The notes: generated from the letters alone by a model not told the origin. Positions 5,657 to 12,385 are shown, counted from the first letter of the stretch. The stretch is DNA of 12,795 nt from Actinobacteria bacterium UBA2184 (GCA_002328745.1 DCVQ01000038.1:1-12795), one strand, 5' to 3'. Program-made: numbers and translations.

Positions 5657-6901
5657 CTAGAGCTCGGGATAGAGCGGATGCGCGTCGATGAGCGCTTTCA
5701 CTTCGGCGCGAATGGCGTCGAGGCGCGCCGGCTCGTCACGCTTGAAGATCGTCTCGGCGATGAGGCGGCCGACCGTGTGGGCCTCCTCCTCGTTGAAGCC
5801 TCGCGTCGTCATCGCAGCCGAGCCGACCCGGATGCCGCTCGTCACGAACGGGCTCTCGGGGTCGTTGGGGATGGCGTTCTTGTTCACCGTGAAGCCCACG
5901 CTCTCGACGAGCTTCTCGGCGTCCTTGCCGGTGATGTTCGCCGGGCGCAGGTCCACGAGCATGAGATGGTTGTCGGTACCGCCGGAGACGAGCCGCAGGC
6001 CCGCCTCGACCATCGCCTCGCCCATCACGCGGGCGTTCACCACCACCTGGTCGATGTAGGTCTTGAACTCGGGCTGCATGGCCTCGTGGAAGGCGACGGC
6101 CTTCGCGGCGATGATGTGCTCGAGCGGGCCGCCCTGGAGGCCCGGGAAGACCGCCTTGTCGATGGCGGTGGCATGCTCGGCCTTGCACAGGATGAGCCCG
6201 CTGCGCGGTCCACGGAGCGTCTTGTGCGTGGTGGAGGTCACCACGTCGGCATGGGGCACCGGCGACGGATGCGCGCCCGTGGCGACCAGACCGGCGATGT
6301 GGGCCATGTCCACCATCAGCTTCGCGTCCACCTCGGCGGCGATCGCGGCGAAACGCTCGAAATCGATGACGCGCGGGTACGCCGAGGCGCCCGCGATGAT
6401 CATCTTGGGCCGATGCTCCCTCGCGAGACGCTCGACCTCGTCGTAGTCGATGCGCTCGTCGGCGCCGAGCCCGTACGGGACGACGTTGAACCACTTGCCC
6501 GAGAAGTTGACCGGCGAGCCGTGAGTGAGGTGGCCGCCCATGGCGAGGTTCATGCCCATGTACGTGTCGCCCGGCTGCATGAACGCGTAGTAGGCGGCGA
6601 GGTTGGCTGGCGCCCCCGCGTGCGGCTGCACATTGGCGTGATCGGCGCCGAAGAGCTGCTTCGCGCGCTCGCGCGCGAGGTCCTCGACGATATCGACCTT
6701 CTCGCATCCGCCGTAGTAGCGCTTGCCAGGCAGGCCCTCGGCGTACTTGTTGGTGAGCACGCTGCCGGCAGCTTCGAGCACGGCCATCGACACGAAGTTC
6801 TCGCTGGCGATGAGCTCGATGCTCTCGCGCTGGCGGACGAGCTCCTCGCCGATCGCTGCCGCGATCTCCGGGTCGGTCGCGGTCAGGTGCCGCAGTGACA
6901 T
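5657..6901 (-). CDS. glyA: Serine hydroxymethyltransferase
   Basis: This PLP enzyme converts serine and tetrahydrofolate to glycine and 5,10-methylene-tetrahydrofolate. The 414-residue product matches the bacterial family length. Motifs include ELIASENFVS near the N-terminus, LTNKYAEGLPGKRYYGG, LTHGSPVNFSGK, LMVDMAHIAGL (Asp198, His201) and the PLP lysine, Lys227, in TSTTHKTLRGPRSG. The segment usually read as HSGxQAN is HAGAPAN here (94-100), a mild departure. The frame is open 12 codons further up to 6937, but the ATG at 6901 has AGGAGAGGGG at ideal distance and gives MSLRHL, a normal N-terminus. It lies 52 bases after rpiB and 15 bases before upp. The methylene-THF it makes is the carbon donor for ThyX encoded in the same window. 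Confidence 0.97.
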   Translation of the reverse strand: MSLRHLTATDPEIAAAIGEELVRQRESIELIASENFVSMAVLEAAGSVLTNKYAEGLPGKRYYGGCEKVDIVEDLARERAKQLFGADHANVQPHAGAPANLAAYYAFMQPGDTYMGMNLAMGGHLTHGSPVNFSGKWFNVVPYGLGADERIDYDEVERLAREHRPKMIIAGASAYPRVIDFERFAAIAAEVDAKLMVDMAHIAGLVATGAHPSPVPHADVVTSTTHKTLRGPRSGLILCKAEHATAIDKAVFPGLQGGPLEHIIAAKAVAFHEAMQPEFKTYIDQVVVNARVMGEAMVEAGLRLVSGGTDNHLMLVDLRPANITGKDAEKLVESVGFTVNKNAIPNDPESPFVTSGIRVGSAAMTTRGFNEEEAHTVGRLIAETIFKRDEPARLDAIRAEVKALIDAHPLYPEL

Positions 6902-6953
6902 CTGGTACCCCTCTCCTGCCGTGCCTGGCGTCTTCACATCGAAAGCGGCCGCG

Positions 6954-7415
6954 TCACCCGCGAGCCGCGTTGCCGTTGCCGTTCTCGAGCGCGCCGATCT
7001 TGTCCACGCGCCGCTGGTGCCGCCCGCCCTCGAACTGCGTGCCGAGGAACGCTTCGAGCACCTCGGCGGCCTGCGCCGGGCCGATGTGCCTGCCCGGCAG
7101 CGTGATCACGTTGGCGTCGTTGTGGAGGCGCGCCATGCGCGCCATCTCAGGGTCGGAGGCCTGGATCGCGCGGACGCCCGGCACCTTGTTGGCGGCGATC
7201 GCCATGCCGAGCCCCGTACCGCACACGAGCACCCCCGCGTCCGCGGCGCCCCCGGCGACCGCGCTCGCGACCGCGGCCGCGAAGTCGGGGTAGTCCACGG
7301 AGTCCTCGCCGTCAGTGCCCACATCGGTCACCTCGTGGCCGAGGCCGGTGAGGATGTCCCGCACGCTCTCCTTGAGCGCGAAGCCGGCGTGATCGGCGCC
7401 GAGATGGATGCGCAT
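6954..7415 (-). CDS. rpiB: Ribose-5-phosphate isomerase B
   Basis: The enzyme interconverts ribulose-5-phosphate and ribose-5-phosphate, supplying PRPP for nucleotide synthesis, including the Upp reaction encoded nearby. The 153-residue product begins MRIHLGADHAGFALKESV. Family motifs are GADHAG (6-11), the VCGTGLGMAIAANK block (64-77) with Cys65 and Thr67 matching the E. coli catalytic positions, and LHNDANVITLPGR with His98. The phosphate-binding arginines lie in FEGGRHQRRV (128-137). The frame extends upstream to 7454, but that part crosses a hairpin, while the ATG at 7415 has GAAGGGG six bases before it. An allose-6-phosphate isomerase role is possible from fold alone, but the context of conserved housekeeping genes favours RpiB. 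Confidence 0.95.
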   Translation of the reverse strand: MRIHLGADHAGFALKESVRDILTGLGHEVTDVGTDGEDSVDYPDFAAAVASAVAGGAADAGVLVCGTGLGMAIAANKVPGVRAIQASDPEMARMARLHNDANVITLPGRHIGPAQAAEVLEAFLGTQFEGGRHQRRVDKIGALENGNGNAARG

Positions 7416-7433
7416 GGATGCCCCTTCGTGGCC

Positions 7434-7467
7434 GCGGGAGGCGACCCTTGGCAAGGCCGCCTCCCGC
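7434..7467 (-). other. Strong hairpin directly upstream of rpiB
   Basis: The minus strand reads GCGGGAGGCG (7467-7458), a 14-base loop and CGCCTCCCGC (7443-7434), a perfect ten-base stem. The loop itself can pair as CCTT / AAGG. The stem ends 18 bases before the rpiB ATG, just ahead of its ribosome binding site. No T-run follows on either strand, so it is not a classical intrinsic terminator. It could stabilise an mRNA end, weaken translation, or mark the tsaC transcript end. Confidence 0.6.
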
Positions 7468-7469
7468 CG

Positions 7470-7498
7470 ATTGTACCGTATCGAACGCGTGCCACCAG
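7470..7498 (-). promoter_or_regulatory. Promoter-like region between tsaC and rpiB
   Basis: After the tsaC stop the minus strand holds CTGGTGGCACGC (7498-7487), 11 bases, then TACAAT (7475-7470), which fits a -10 hexamer in five of six places. A -35 at the standard 17-base spacing would be CTGGTG, a poor match. The same 12-mer and spacing occur upstream of prfA. A start near 7463 would fall inside the rpiB hairpin, so the assignment is weak. Confidence 0.3.
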
Positions 7499-7499
7499 G

Positions 7500-8144
7500 T
7501 TACGCCGGCAGCCCCTGCGCCGCCGCTTCGATCTGCTCGAACGGCACGGGCCCGACGCGCGTCACGACGGGCTCGGGACCGGTGCAGTCCACGACCGTCG
7601 ACGCCATCTTGTGCGGCGTCTCGCCACCGTCGAGCGCGAGGTCGGCGGCGTGGATGATCCGCTCCTCCAGATCGGTGAACGACCCTGCGGCCGGCAGGCC
7701 CGAAGTGTTCGCCGAGGTGGTGATGATCGCCGCGCCGGAGGCGCGGATGAGCTCCTGCACCAGCTCGTGATCGGGCGAGCGGAGCGCCACAGTGCCCCGA
7801 TCGTCACGGAACTCCGGGGCCACGATGTCCGCGGCCTTCACCACGATGGTGACGGCGCCCGGCCAGAAGGCCTTGGCGATGCGGTGCGCGTACTCGGGCA
7901 CGTCCACGCCGTACTTGTCGAGTGCCGCGTCATCCTCGACGAGCCACGGCAGTGGCTTGTTCTTCGGCCGCATCTTGATGTCGATGATCTCCTGCGGGCC
8001 GATACACGACGTAGCGGAAGCGCCGATCCCGTAGACGGTCTCGGTCGGGAACACGATAATGCCCCCGTCCCGAAGCACCGTGGCGGCGAGATTCACCACT
8101 TCCGCCGAGGGGTTTTCCGGGTCGATGTGGATCACCTTGTTCAT
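7500..8144 (-). CDS. tsaC: L-threonylcarbamoyladenylate synthase (Sua5/YwlC/TsaC family)
   Basis: The enzyme makes threonylcarbamoyl-AMP from threonine, bicarbonate and ATP, the first step of t6A modification at position 37 of ANN-reading tRNAs. The 214-residue protein has the YrdC fold motifs: FPTETVYGIGA (32-42), the basic IKMRPKNKPLP (56-66), KAFWPGAVT (91-99), TTSANTSG (142-149), STVVD (182-186) and RVGPVP (196-201). It has only the synthase domain and lacks the extra C-terminal Sua5 domain, which would need about 340 residues. The ATG overlaps the prmC stop by four bases (ATGA), with a GAGGCG sequence ahead. The gene sits after prmC, as in many Gram-positive genomes. The symbol tsaC is used for the short form; ywlC or sua5 would also be used. 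Confidence 0.95.
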   Translation of the reverse strand: MNKVIHIDPENPSAEVVNLAATVLRDGGIIVFPTETVYGIGASATSCIGPQEIIDIKMRPKNKPLPWLVEDDAALDKYGVDVPEYAHRIAKAFWPGAVTIVVKAADIVAPEFRDDRGTVALRSPDHELVQELIRASGAAIITTSANTSGLPAAGSFTDLEERIIHAADLALDGGETPHKMASTVVDCTGPEPVVTRVGPVPFEQIEAAAQGLPA

Positions 8145-9022
8145 GATTGCATCGCCTCGCCTTTCCGTCCGAAGACGATCCGGTCCCTGCCGGTCAGGTC
8201 CTTGCGGACCGTTACACCCTCAAACCGCGACTCCAGAAGCGCCGCCGCGTCGTTCACCCGCCCGCTGTCGAGCTCCACCGCGATGCAGCCCCCGGGCGCG
8301 AGCCACCGCTGCGCCTCCCCGACGATCCGACGGAACGTGTCGAGGCCGTCAGGCCCTCCATCGAGCGCCTCGGCCGGCTCGAAGCCGAGCACCTCGGCGG
8401 GAAGATCGGGGAGGTCCGCGCTCGGGATATACGGCGGGTTGGACACGATGAGATCGATCGTACCGAGAAGCTCGTGCGGCAGTGGATCGAAGAGGTCTCC
8501 ATGTAGTACTTGTACCCTGTCCGAGACCTTCGCGTGAAGTGCATTCCGACCGGCGGCGGAAACGGCCCGCTGACTGACGTCGACGGCCCAGATCCGCGCG
8601 CCCGGATGCTCGCTCGCGACGGACACGGCCACGCACCCCGAGCCCGTGCACAGGTCGACCACGACCGGCCCGGAGATATCCGCGATCCGCTCGAGCACCA
8701 CGTCAACCAGCACTTCGGTCTCGGGCCGCGGGATGAAGACTCCGGGCTCCACGTGCACCACCAGATGGCGGAAGGGCATCTCCCCCGTCACGTACTGGAG
8801 CGGCATCCCCTCGGCCCGGCGCGCGACGAGCGCCCGGTAGCGTTCGCGCTCGTCGGGAGTGAGCGGACGGTCGTGGTAGGCGTAGAGCTCGACGCGGGAC
8901 AGCGAAGTGGCCGCCGACAGCAGCCATTCGGCCGAACGGCGCGGATGCTCGTCGTCCTTGCGGCCCAGGTACTCGCACGTCCAGTCGAGCGCGTCTTTCA
9001 CTGTCCAGACGCGCTCGGCCAC
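8141..9022 (-). CDS. prmC: Release factor glutamine N5-methyltransferase
   Basis: PrmC (HemK) methylates the glutamine of the GGQ motif in release factors, using S-adenosylmethionine, and makes termination efficient. The 293-residue protein has a helical N-terminal substrate-binding domain (about 1-95) that ends in LQYVTGEMPFRHLVVHVEPG and IPRPETE (97-103). The Rossmann methyltransferase domain has VVDLCTGSGCVAVSVA (121-136) for SAM and the catalytic NPPYIP (195-200), where the target amide binds. The GTG at 9022 directly follows the TAG of prfA. I see no strong Shine-Dalgarno sequence, so translation is probably coupled to prfA. A GTG seven codons later is an alternative start. Its substrate, RF1, is encoded by the adjacent gene. 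Confidence 0.96.
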   Translation of the reverse strand: MAERVWTVKDALDWTCEYLGRKDDEHPRRSAEWLLSAATSLSRVELYAYHDRPLTPDERERYRALVARRAEGMPLQYVTGEMPFRHLVVHVEPGVFIPRPETEVLVDVVLERIADISGPVVVDLCTGSGCVAVSVASEHPGARIWAVDVSQRAVSAAGRNALHAKVSDRVQVLHGDLFDPLPHELLGTIDLIVSNPPYIPSADLPDLPAEVLGFEPAEALDGGPDGLDTFRRIVGEAQRWLAPGGCIAVELDSGRVNDAAALLESRFEGVTVRKDLTGRDRIVFGRKGEAMQS

Positions 9023-10090
9023 CTAGACCACCGCCGCCAGACGCTCGGCCCGGTCGGCGGCCGCCAGGCCTTCGAGCAAGGCATCGAGGTCCCCCATGAG
9101 CACCCCCGGCAGGTTGTGCACCGTGAGCCCGATCCGGTGGTCGGTGATGCGGTCCTGCGGGACGTTGTAGGTGCGGATCTTCTCCGAGCGGTCGCCCGAG
9201 CCGATCTGGCTCTTGCGCGCGGCGCCGAGCTCCGCCTGCTGGCGCTCCAGCTCGGCCTCGTAGAGGCGGGCGCGCAGGACGCGCATCGCAGCCTCCTTGT
9301 TCTGCAGCTGCGACTTCTGGTTCTGCGACTGCACGACAACGCCGGTGGGCAGGTGCGTGATGCGCACCGCCGAGTCGGTGGTGTTAACAGACTGACCGCC
9401 AGGGCCGCTCGAACGGTACACGTCGATGCGCAGGTCGGACTGGTTTATCTCGATCTCGACGTCCTCGGCCTCGGGCAGCACTGCCACGGTGGCCGTGGAC
9501 GTGTGGATGCGGCCCTGGCTCTCGGTGGCCGGCACGCGTTGCACGCGGTGGACGCCGCTTTCGAACTTCATCTTCGAGTAGACGCCCTTGCCCTTGATCA
9601 TGAACGAGACGTCCTTGTACCCGCCGACCTCGTTCTCGGAGACGTCGATCTCCTCGACCTTCCACTTCTGGGTCTCGGCGTAGCGCGTGTACATCCGGTA
9701 GAGGTCGCCCGCGAACAGACCCGCCTCGTCGCCGCCCGCGCCCGCACGGATCTCGACGATGACGTTCTTCTCGTCGTTGGGGTCGGCGGGGAGCATCATC
9801 ACCTTCAGCTGCTCCTCGAGGGGACCGAGCCGGGACTCGAGCTCGTCGAGCTCCTCTTTGGCGAGGTCCTTCATCTCGGCGTCCGACTCGGTCTTGAGCA
9901 TATCCCGCGCGCCCGCGATGCCGTCGAGGACGCTGAAGTACTCGCGGATCTTCGCGGCGAGCGGCCCCATGGCGGAGTGCTCCTTGGCGAGGCGCGCATA
10001 CTCCTTCTGGTCGTTCAGGACCGCCTGGTCCGAGAGCTTCGCGGTGATCTCGTCGTACGACGAGAGGATGGACTTGAGCTTCTCACGCAT
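9023..10090 (-). CDS. prfA: Peptide chain release factor 1
   Basis: RF1 recognises UAA and UAG in the ribosomal A site and triggers peptide release. The 355-residue product has a coiled N-terminal domain (about 1-100), the codon-reading tripeptide PAT (187-189) in HRVQRVPATESQGRIHTS, and the catalytic GGQ (231-233) in SSGPGGQSVNTTDSA. The PAT-type tripeptide marks RF1, since RF2 carries SPF. The frame is open 43 codons further upstream, but the ATG at 10090 gives the family N-terminus MREKLKS and has GGAGG 11 bases upstream. An in-frame ATG six codons earlier (10108) cannot be excluded but would sit just over the ribosome binding site. The gene ends in TAG, one of its own target codons, and touches prmC with no gap. 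Confidence 0.97.
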   Translation of the reverse strand: MREKLKSILSSYDEITAKLSDQAVLNDQKEYARLAKEHSAMGPLAAKIREYFSVLDGIAGARDMLKTESDAEMKDLAKEELDELESRLGPLEEQLKVMMLPADPNDEKNVIVEIRAGAGGDEAGLFAGDLYRMYTRYAETQKWKVEEIDVSENEVGGYKDVSFMIKGKGVYSKMKFESGVHRVQRVPATESQGRIHTSTATVAVLPEAEDVEIEINQSDLRIDVYRSSGPGGQSVNTTDSAVRITHLPTGVVVQSQNQKSQLQNKEAAMRVLRARLYEAELERQQAELGAARKSQIGSGDRSEKIRTYNVPQDRITDHRIGLTVHNLPGVLMGDLDALLEGLAAADRAERLAAVV

Positions 10091-10122
10091 GGTGTACGGG
10101 TCCTCCATGTACGGATGCTGAC

Positions 10123-10151
10123 AGCGTAGCACGCCGACGGCGTGCCACCAG
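10123..10151 (-). promoter_or_regulatory. Promoter-like region upstream of prfA
   Basis: In the 82-base yqhQ-prfA gap the minus strand holds CTGGTGGCACGC (10151-10140), 11 bases and then TGC-TACGCT (10128-10123), a weak -10 with an extended TG. An inverted repeat GCACGCC / GGCGTGC (10129-10145) with a three-base loop overlaps it and has no T-tail. A start near 10116 would give a leader of about 26 bases with the prfA ribosome binding site. The arrangement repeats that found upstream of rpiB, but each hexamer is imperfect. Confidence 0.3.
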
Positions 10152-10172
10152 ACGCCGGGACGACCGCTGGCC

Positions 10173-11174
10173 TCAGTCGAACTCGGGCAGCGGCGCGCCG
10201 ACGGCACTCCCGTCCGCACGGGCGGCCTCGGCCTGCTCGCGCGCGACGACGAGGTTCATGGCGGCGACGGCCACCTCGATCATGCTGTCGTCGGGCGGCG
10301 CGGTGGTGAGGCGCTGGAGCTGCATGCCGGGCCAGAGCAGGACCTTCACGAGCGGGTTCTCAGGCCGCTGGCCCGCCCACTTCACCGTGATCTCGTACGC
10401 GATGCCAGCGATGAGCGGGAGCAGTAGGATGCGGATGCCGATGTTGAACAGCAGCACCCATCCGCGGCCGTCGACGTCCCACGCTGCGAGGATCGCCTTG
10501 CCGGGCACGAGCGAGAAGACGGCGATCGCGACCACCATCACCATGAGCAGGAACGACGTCCCGCACCGGACGTGCAGCGTGCCGTAGCGCTGGATGACGT
10601 CCATCTCGAGCGGCAGACCACGTTCGTACGCGTGGATGGTCTTGTGCTCGGCGCCGTGATACGCGAAGACGCGGCGGATCTCCTTGAGGCGGCTCACCGC
10701 CCACAGGTAGGCGAAGAACGCCGCGAGGCGCAGCACGCCATCGACGATGTTCCAGGTGAAGGGCCGGTCGACGGAGCTGCCGACAGCGAGGTTGGTGAGC
10801 ACCGCGGGCAGCACGATGAACAGGCCGACGGCGAGCAGGAGGCCGGCGATCATCGTGATGCTGATCTCCTTGGACGTGAGCTGCTCCTCCTCGCTCTCGC
10901 CCGAGTGCTCCGCCGAGATGCCGAACGCCTTGATCGCGAGCGCCATCGTCTCGTAGAAGCCCCACATGCCGCGGACGATCGGCCAGCGCAGGTACGCGTG
11001 CTTGTCTTTGGCCGAGATGAGGTCGTGCTCCTCGGTGTAGATCTCTCCGGAGGGCTCGCGCACGGCCACGGCCCAGTTGAACTTGCCGCGCATCATGATG
11101 CCTTCGAGCAGCGCCTGGCCGCCGATGTGCGTCGGCTTGACGGTGCACTGGTCTGAGGTGACGTTCTGGGGCAT
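10173..11174 (-). CDS. yqhQ: DUF1385 membrane protein (YqhQ family), function unknown
   Basis: This is a 333-residue member of the DUF1385/YqhQ family, widespread in Gram-positive bacteria and without an established biochemical role that I can state. Conserved blocks are GGQALLEGIMMRG (18-30), YLRWPIVRGM (61-70), YHGAEHKTIHAYE (172-184), HVRCGTSFLL (201-210) and near the end PGMQLQRLTT and PPDDSMIEVA. I see about four or five membrane helices, at roughly 106-130, 145-162, 207-225 and 240-262. The histidines and glutamate in HGAEHK could bind a metal, but that is an inference. The ATG at 11174 has GGGAG close upstream and lies two bases after thyX, so the two genes are probably cotranscribed. 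Although the frame remains open upstream to 11876, that part lies over thyX in another frame and is not coding. Confidence 0.92.
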   Translation of the reverse strand: MPQNVTSDQCTVKPTHIGGQALLEGIMMRGKFNWAVAVREPSGEIYTEEHDLISAKDKHAYLRWPIVRGMWGFYETMALAIKAFGISAEHSGESEEEQLTSKEISITMIAGLLLAVGLFIVLPAVLTNLAVGSSVDRPFTWNIVDGVLRLAAFFAYLWAVSRLKEIRRVFAYHGAEHKTIHAYERGLPLEMDVIQRYGTLHVRCGTSFLLMVMVVAIAVFSLVPGKAILAAWDVDGRGWVLLFNIGIRILLLPLIAGIAYEITVKWAGQRPENPLVKVLLWPGMQLQRLTTAPPDDSMIEVAVAAMNLVVAREQAEAARADGSAVGAPLPEFD

Positions 11175-11176
11175 GC

Positions 11177-11860
11177 TCACTCCCGCTTCGGGGCCTTGGG
11201 ATAGGGGTCGCCGCAGGTCATCGTGCCCTCGCGGCACGGGCCGCGCCGGCACGACGCTCCGGCGTCCATGAAGACGTACGGTGCGGTCGGCTCCGCGAGC
11301 GCGAGCATGGCGAGCGCAAGCGCCCGGATCTCCCACTGCGCGCGCTTGCAGCACCGGAGCTCGAAGAAGTGCAGGAGCTCCCGCACGTTCATGGTGATGA
11401 CGATCTTGCTCTCCATCGCGTTGGGCAGCAGGTACCGCGCATCCTCCGCGGGCACGCCCGCGTCGATGAGCGCCCGGTAGGCGTCGAATGCGGCCTGTGT
11501 GGCCGCCTCGAATGCGGCGAGCGCTGCAGGGTCGGTCGCCACTGACGGCGGTGTGACGAACGTCGGCTCGTCGGCATACGTGACGTAGCGCTGCGACTGC
11601 TGGTTGTAGCTCGCCAGCCGGTGCCTCACCAGCTGGTGCGTCATCGCGCGGCTCACGCCGTCGACCGCGAAGGTGTAGCTCGCGTGCTCCAGCGCCGAGG
11701 TGTGACCTGAAGTGATGATGATCTTGAGGACCCGTCGCACGGCCTCGTCGGACATCGTCTCGAGCAGCTCGGCGGCGCCGACCGGCGCGTAGCACAGCCG
11801 CGCGGCGGCTGCGATCGCGCGCTCGGGATCGGGTGTGTGGTTGAGCAGCCTGACGTCCAT
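11177..11860 (-). CDS. thyX: Flavin-dependent thymidylate synthase
   Basis: ThyX makes dTMP from dUMP with methylene-tetrahydrofolate, using FAD and NADPH instead of consuming THF as reductant. The 227-residue protein has the diagnostic ThyX motif RHRxxSxNxxSQR as RHRLASYNQQSQR (79-91). The downstream helix block has ARYLLPNA (141-148) and MNVRELLHFFELRC (157-170). The C-terminus has a cysteine pattern, Cys204, Cys209 and Cys216 in GASCRRGPCREGTMTCG, common in ThyX of anaerobic Gram-positives. The ATG at 11860 has TGGAGG nine bases upstream. That ribosome binding site lies right after the rpmE terminator, so the gene depends on read-through or on a promoter inside rpmE. In Bacillus subtilis the corresponding site between rpmE and prfA is held by tdk, another dTMP-supplying gene. 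Confidence 0.97.
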   Translation of the reverse strand: MDVRLLNHTPDPERAIAAAARLCYAPVGAAELLETMSDEAVRRVLKIIITSGHTSALEHASYTFAVDGVSRAMTHQLVRHRLASYNQQSQRYVTYADEPTFVTPPSVATDPAALAAFEAATQAAFDAYRALIDAGVPAEDARYLLPNAMESKIVITMNVRELLHFFELRCCKRAQWEIRALALAMLALAEPTAPYVFMDAGASCRRGPCREGTMTCGDPYPKAPKRE

Positions 11861-11876
11861 CCGCGGATGCCTCCAT

Positions 11877-11910
11877 GAAACAAGGGAAGGCGGGGTCTCC
11901 CCGCCTTCCC
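11877..11910 (-). terminator. Intrinsic terminator after rpmE
   Basis: The minus strand reads GGGAAGGCGGGG (11910-11899), a three-base AGA loop and CCCCGCCTTCCC (11895-11884), a perfect 12-base stem. It is followed by TTGTTTC, a short T-rich tail. It starts 28 bases after the rpmE stop. On the plus strand the stem is followed by GATGATACC without a T-run, so it should act on the minus strand only. It lies only 24 bases before the thyX ATG. Confidence 0.85.
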
Positions 11911-11938
11911 GATGATACCAGTGACCGCGGCCCGAAGC

Positions 11939-12379
11939 TTACTCGGCGTCGGTGACTTCCTCGACGGCTTCGACGGCGTCAGCCACGTCGACGGCCTCTT
12001 CGACCACGTCGGCAGCGGCCTCGCCGCTCTCGACCGCGGCAGCGACCTCCGCCTTGGCGGTGCGCTCCACCTTGGTGGAGTCCTTCGCGGCCCTCGCCTC
12101 GCGAGCCGCGAGCGCGGCCTCCTCGGCGGCCTTCTGGCGCGCGTCGCGCGCAGCCGCTTCCTTCTCGGCGACGGCAGCGGCGGCGTTCCCGAACTTGTCG
12201 GAGAAGCGCTGGACGCGTCCGCCCGAGTCGACGAGCTTCTGGGTGCCGGTGTAGAACGGGTGGCATTTGGAGCAGAGCTCCACGTGGAGCTCGGGCTTCG
12301 TCGAGCGAGTCATGAAGGTCTCGCCACAGGAGCAGATGACCTTGGCCTCGACGTAGTCGGGGTGGATACCGGTGCGCAC
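11939..12379 (-). CDS. rpmE: 50S ribosomal protein L31 with long C-terminal tail
   Basis: L31 bridges the 50S and 30S subunits. The core (about residues 1-68) is a zinc-binding L31 with four cysteines, Cys16, Cys18, Cys36 and Cys39, in VICSCGETF and LCSKCHPFYTG, followed by GGRVQRFSDKFG. This is the zinc-containing form; a zinc-free paralogue would lack these. Ordinary L31 ends near residue 70. Here about 78 residues follow, first an Ala/Arg/Lys/Glu-rich helix-like part (69-115) and then an acidic Ala/Val/Glu/Asp-rich part (116-146). The codon use in the tail looks like that of its neighbours and there is no frameshift sign. The GTG at 12379 has GGAGG six bases upstream; a longer frame start at 12466 would run through the promoter and leader. 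The gene has its own promoter, hairpin leader and terminator. Confidence 0.95.
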   Translation of the reverse strand: MRTGIHPDYVEAKVICSCGETFMTRSTKPELHVELCSKCHPFYTGTQKLVDSGGRVQRFSDKFGNAAAAVAEKEAAARDARQKAAEEAALAAREARAAKDSTKVERTAKAEVAAAVESGEAAADVVEEAVDVADAVEAVEEVTDAE

Positions 12380-12385
12380 AGTGAA

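Noticed and set aside
7470..7498. A sigma-54 promoter suggested by GTGGCACG before rpiB and prfA
   Set aside because: The required TTGC-type -12 element is missing at the right distance in both places, and Actinobacteria generally lack sigma-54.
5471..8537. Plus-strand frames of 475 and 604 codons over glyA, rpiB and tsaC
   Set aside because: Each crosses several real minus-strand genes and shows no protein-family motif or ribosome binding site.
8510..10129. Plus-strand 539-codon frame over prmC and prfA
   Set aside because: It is an antisense frame kept open by G/C-rich third positions; the two minus-strand genes have clear catalytic motifs.
11175..11876. Possible N-terminal fusion extending yqhQ to 567 residues
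   Set aside because: The extra part lies over thyX in another frame and is Arg/Ala-rich without motifs; yqhQ has its own ATG and ribosome binding site.
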